Assembly: GCA_018334795.1 (NCBI GenBank)
Contig: JAGXLH010000030.1
Location: 1 to 15,681, forward strand
Origin: Thermoplasmatota archaeon
GTDB lineage: Archaea > Thermoplasmatota > E2 > DHVEG-1
Length of the DNA stretch: 15,681 nt
Direction of reading: 5' to 3'
Shown: positions 13,948 through 15,681 of the stretch, one piece after another
Numbering within the stretch: the first letter of the stretch is position 1
Layout of the letters: each line of letters begins with the position of its first letter
The notes under the pieces: generated by a model
The model's input: only the letters and a program-made list of their open reading frames with translations
Told to the model about the DNA's origin: nothing
Database searches by the model: none
Translations under genes and position numbers: made by a program

Positions 13948-14361
13948 ATGGCATATGATTTTCCAAGTAAGCAATGGATTGAGGCATACAAAGAAGCATT
14001 AAATGGAGAACTCGGTAAAGATTTTCAAGAAGCATCTAAGGAATGGGAAGGAGATTTTCTTTTCGTTATTAATCCTGATGATAAATTTGATGATACGGTT
14101 CATTTATACCTTGATCTATCTCATGGCACATGCAAAGAGGCAAAAATGATAACTGATGCTTCATCAGTTCCTGAAGCTGAATTTCAATATATTGGGAAGT
14201 ATTCGAATTGGGAGAAACTGCTCAAAGGTGAAATCGATCCTATTCGAGGATTATTAATGAGAAAATTCAAATTAGTGGGTAACAAAGCTAAATTAATGCG
14301 GTCTCCAGTGGCAAAGCAACTTGTTGCTACTGCTCGAAAGATAGATTCGAAATTCTATTGA
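13948..14361 (+). CDS. SCP-2 sterol-transfer-like domain protein
   Basis: From the ATG at 13948 the product has 137 residues (139 from 13942). The layout is a single alpha/beta domain: an N-terminal helix (SKQWIEAYKEALN), a strand pair around GDFLFVINP and VHLYLDLSHG, then F-x-Y-I-G-K-Y-S-N-W-E-K-L-L-K-G, then IRGLLMRKFKLVGNKAKLMR, and a C-terminal helix. That last half resembles the SCP-2 family, where a 'dW..ll.G..dp..a...gklk..Gd' block is typical. Such proteins bind acyl-CoA or other lipids in a hydrophobic pocket. No export signal is present. It is divergent from the flavoprotein operon (166 bp between starts), so shared regulation is possible. The domain call rests on pattern recognition, so a structural comparison would be needed for certainty. 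Confidence 0.7.
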   Translation: MAYDFPSKQWIEAYKEALNGELGKDFQEASKEWEGDFLFVINPDDKFDDTVHLYLDLSHGTCKEAKMITDASSVPEAEFQYIGKYSNWEKLLKGEIDPIRGLLMRKFKLVGNKAKLMRSPVAKQLVATARKIDSKFY

Positions 14362-14675
14362 AAACTCATTCCGGTTTGTATCAAAAAAATTTTTTCAAAT
14401 TCAACAGTAAATATAATATTTTCTATATTTATTTCAAATTTTGATGGTATAGACTCTACCCAGAGTATTCACATTTTTTATAGAATATTTTTTACTGATA
14501 TGATTTTTTACCTAAGAAAAAAAAGAAGGTGTCTTCAGATAAAAATAGGGTTCCGAGTCAGTTTTTTTTATTTTATGGGTGGGATCATAAAGTAGATATT
14601 AAAAAAAAAATAAAGAAGTATCTAGATTTTATATCTAGAATAATTCCTATACTAATTTATATTCATATCATCGGT
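14362..14675. other. Very AT-rich gap between convergent genes
   Basis: It contains A7T6 at about 14383-14395, which can end the SCP-2-like transcript, a small ACTCT-ACCC-AGAGT hairpin near 14453-14466, and the terminator of the minus-strand gene at 14601-14639. A 65-codon plus-strand GTG frame (14529-14726) runs through these and is not supported. Confidence 0.5.
14601..14639 (-). terminator. Stem-loop plus T10 terminator of the PGF-CTERM gene
   Basis: On the minus strand TCTAGAT (14639-14633) and ATCTAGA (14627-14621) form a 7-bp stem with a 5-nt loop, followed 10 nt later by ten T (14610-14601). It begins 36 bp after the stop codon at 14676. Confidence 0.65.
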
Positions 14676-15440
14676 TTATATTTTTCTTCTTTTTATTATG
14701 AATATAGTTGCCACTATTATTGCTAAGAAAACTAACATTAGTTCGAAACCAGGTGTTCCATTACCTGGGCTGTCTTCACCATTGCTTGTACCATCTGTAG
14801 CCTCATCTGTACTATCGTCGTCTCCGTTGGTAGTCCCATCGTCTGTGTCATCACCGCTATCGCTGTCATCGGTATCATCCGTTTCATCAGTATCATCCGT
14901 ATCATCATCTTCAGAATGCCATGGAGCGTACTCGTTTGGTGCATAATCGCCCCAATGTTCTTCAGAGCCAATATATTCCTGAGTATAACCATATACGGTA
15001 TAAGACTCATCAGGATTATCTACTTCAAATGTAGCTGAAAAGGTATTACCGGATACTGGACTATCTATCATGTCGTAAAAACCTGATGCTTCGCCTTCAC
15101 CACCAACATATCCTGCATTATTGGTATAATAAGCACCGTAATTGCTGTTATCACCGTCTAGATAGAGTATATAGGTTATTTCTTCAGAGTCTTCAATTAT
15201 TCCGTTGACCTTCATAGTCAAGGTTACTTCATTGCCATCAAAAGAATGGGAAACTTCTGTTATATCCAAATTGGGTTTGTCTCCAGAATATTTATCCCAG
15301 GACCATCCTCCATCTGTTTCTTGGTAATGCCATACGTCCCCAACATCATCAGTTTCAGTTATAGCTGCTACTGTTCCACCGATTGTTAATATAAAAGCAA
15401 CTGCTCCTATAAACAAAAATTTACTTAGAAAATTTGTCAT
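14676..15440 (-). CDS. Cell-surface protein with acidic linker and PGF-CTERM-type anchor
   Basis: The 254-residue protein has a signal peptide (1-26, FLFIGAVAFILTIGGTVAA). Residues about 27-172 form a beta-rich domain opening with TDDVGDVWHY and PNLDITEV, the D-x-x-GD...LDI layout seen in DOMON-like and other secreted archaeal beta-sandwich domains. Residues about 175-224 are a low-complexity linker of Asp, Thr, Ser, Glu and Gly with DDT repeats, probably an extended, O-glycosylatable stalk. The end is tripartite: P230-G231-F232, a hydrophobic helix (233-249), then KRRK, matching the PGF-CTERM signal cut by archaeosortase A for lipid anchoring. GGAGAT lies 10 nt before the ATG, and a TATA box at 15488-15479 gives a leader near 20 nt. 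The function of the globular domain is unknown. Confidence 0.85.
   Translation of the reverse strand: MTNFLSKFLFIGAVAFILTIGGTVAAITETDDVGDVWHYQETDGGWSWDKYSGDKPNLDITEVSHSFDGNEVTLTMKVNGIIEDSEEITYILYLDGDNSNYGAYYTNNAGYVGGEGEASGFYDMIDSPVSGNTFSATFEVDNPDESYTVYGYTQEYIGSEEHWGDYAPNEYAPWHSEDDDTDDTDETDDTDDSDSGDDTDDGTTNGDDDSTDEATDGTSNGEDSPGNGTPGFELMLVFLAIIVATIFIIKRRKI
14872..14907. repeat. Four 9-bp tandem units encoding the Asp-Asp-Thr stalk
   Basis: On the plus strand GTATCATCC, GTTTCATCA, GTATCATCC, GTATCATCA follow one another; on the coding strand each gives Asp-Asp/Glu-Thr triplets. Such units can expand or shrink by slippage, changing stalk length. Confidence 0.7.
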
Positions 15441-15478
15441 ACTATATTTATCTCCGGCTTATTTCTTAGTAAAATAAC

Positions 15479-15488
15479 GCTATATAAG
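15479..15488 (-). promoter_or_regulatory. TATA box of the PGF-CTERM gene
   Basis: The minus strand reads CTTATATAGC. A start about 25 nt downstream falls near 15459, leaving a short leader that contains the GGAGAT ribosome-binding site. Confidence 0.6.
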
Positions 15489-15499
15489 TATAACCCAAA

Positions 15500-15532
15500 A
15501 ATGAGTGAAAAATTTTTTTTTATTTACTCATT
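15500..15532. repeat. Inverted repeat just upstream of the PGF-CTERM promoter
   Basis: AATGAGT (15500-15506) and ACTCATT (15526-15532) are exact inverse copies with a 19-bp A/T spacer; three more positions could pair inside. It begins 12 bp upstream of the TATA box, where activators of archaeal promoters bind. Confidence 0.45.
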
Positions 15533-15542
15533 CCTCCATTAT

Positions 15543-15570
15543 TTCATTCACTGATCTATCAATGAATGAA
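15543..15570. repeat. Second inverted repeat upstream of the PGF-CTERM promoter
   Basis: TTCATTCA (15543-15550) and TGAATGAA (15563-15570) are perfect 8-bp arms with a 12-bp spacer. The arms resemble those of the neighbouring repeat (ATGAGTGAA versus ATGAATGAA). Confidence 0.45.
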
Positions 15571-15608
15571 GAAAAAAATAAAACAAAAAAAAGAAAAGAA
15601 ATCGTTAA

Positions 15609-15681
15609 ATGTTTTCTATCCTGCTAATAACAACAGCGTATGAAAACATAATTGCTATATCTTACTGTTTCTTTCTTCCCC
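15609..15681 (+). other. Possible partial plus-strand CDS at right edge
   Basis: An ATG at 15609 opens a frame that stays open to the window end, 24 codons, starting MFSILLITTAYENII, hydrophobic. A TAAAAC string about 25 nt upstream could allow a leaderless start. There is no ribosome-binding site. On the opposite strand every frame from the edge meets a stop before about 15624, and the poly-T tract at 15571-15600 would suit the end of a minus-strand gene instead. The direction is undecided. Confidence 0.2.

Noticed and set aside
13782..13991. 70-residue N-terminal extension of the iron-sulfur flavoprotein-like gene.
   Set aside because: It would overlap the start of the divergent SCP-2-like gene. 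The flavodoxin first strand begins at the internal Met at 13781.
14529..14726. Plus-strand 65-codon frame from GTG with a hydrophobic C-terminal half.
   Set aside because: It runs through the stem-loop/T10 terminator of the opposite gene and into its coding end. Low-complexity Lys/Tyr/Ile composition is expected from AT-rich DNA.
14867..14909. Short regular repeats considered as a CRISPR array or minisatellite.
   Set aside because: The units are 9 bp, in frame, without spacers, and encode the Asp-Asp-Thr stalk of the surface protein.

Overview
The window looks like a mesophilic, AT-rich archaeon. Direct signs are a transcription factor TFB with zinc ribbon and two cyclin repeats, TATA-type promoters, a protein with a PGF-type C-terminal sorting signal, a PKD domain of the kind common in Thermoplasmatota, and a PPC/DUF296 protein. 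A single-domain cold-shock protein fits mesophilic Euryarchaeota/Thermoplasmatota. The mix of secreted cysteine hydrolases (gingipain-like C25, C39-like, PKD-bearing Ntn hydrolase) resembles the protein-degrading sediment Thermoplasmatota (Marine Benthic Group D and relatives). That placement is inference from gene content only. No rRNA, tRNA, CRISPR array, insertion sequence or integrase was seen.

Layout. 1-124 (-): start of a secreted protein cut by the left edge. 286-888 (+): cyclase/kynurenine formamidase-like hydrolase, convergent with 920-2287 (-), a GltS-type glutamate:Na+ symporter. 2546-3115 (+): a protein of two degenerate Lrp/AsnC ligand-binding (RAM) domains with 12% tryptophan. 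3232-3651 (+): PPC-domain protein. 3950-5851 (+): exported C25 peptidase, convergent with 5880-7052 (-) DEAD-box helicase, 7128-8027 (-) TFB and 8160-8354 (-) cold-shock protein. These last three form a co-directional block for transcription and RNA folding. 8355-8900: long gap containing a possible structured RNA or a 38-codon small ORF. 8901-9827 (+): stand-alone 2-oxoacid dehydrogenase acyltransferase (E2) catalytic domain. 9899-11068 (-) and 11194-12198 (-): two exported hydrolases. 12533-13201 and 13206-13781 (-): a two-gene flavoprotein operon, divergent from 13948-14361 (+), an SCP-2-like protein. 14676-15440 (-): surface protein with an acidic Asp/Thr linker and PGF-CTERM anchor.

How the genes relate. 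Five proteins carry export signals (left-edge protein, C25, Ntn-PKD, C39-like, PGF-CTERM), so much of the window serves the cell surface and extracellular degradation. The GltS-like importer could recover released amino acids, which is inference. Several database-style long ORFs begin at TTG or far upstream. I moved the starts of six genes (PPC, C25, TFB, Csp, iron-sulfur flavoprotein, SCP-2) to internal ATGs using ribosome-binding sites, TATA spacing and family lengths.

The most unusual items are the tryptophan-rich tandem RAM protein, the possible pseudoknotted RNA/sORF at about 8561-8711, an Ntn hydrolase whose predicted nucleophile Cys sits in a lipobox-like signal-peptide junction, and bacterial-looking stem-loop plus T9/T10 terminators after three genes.
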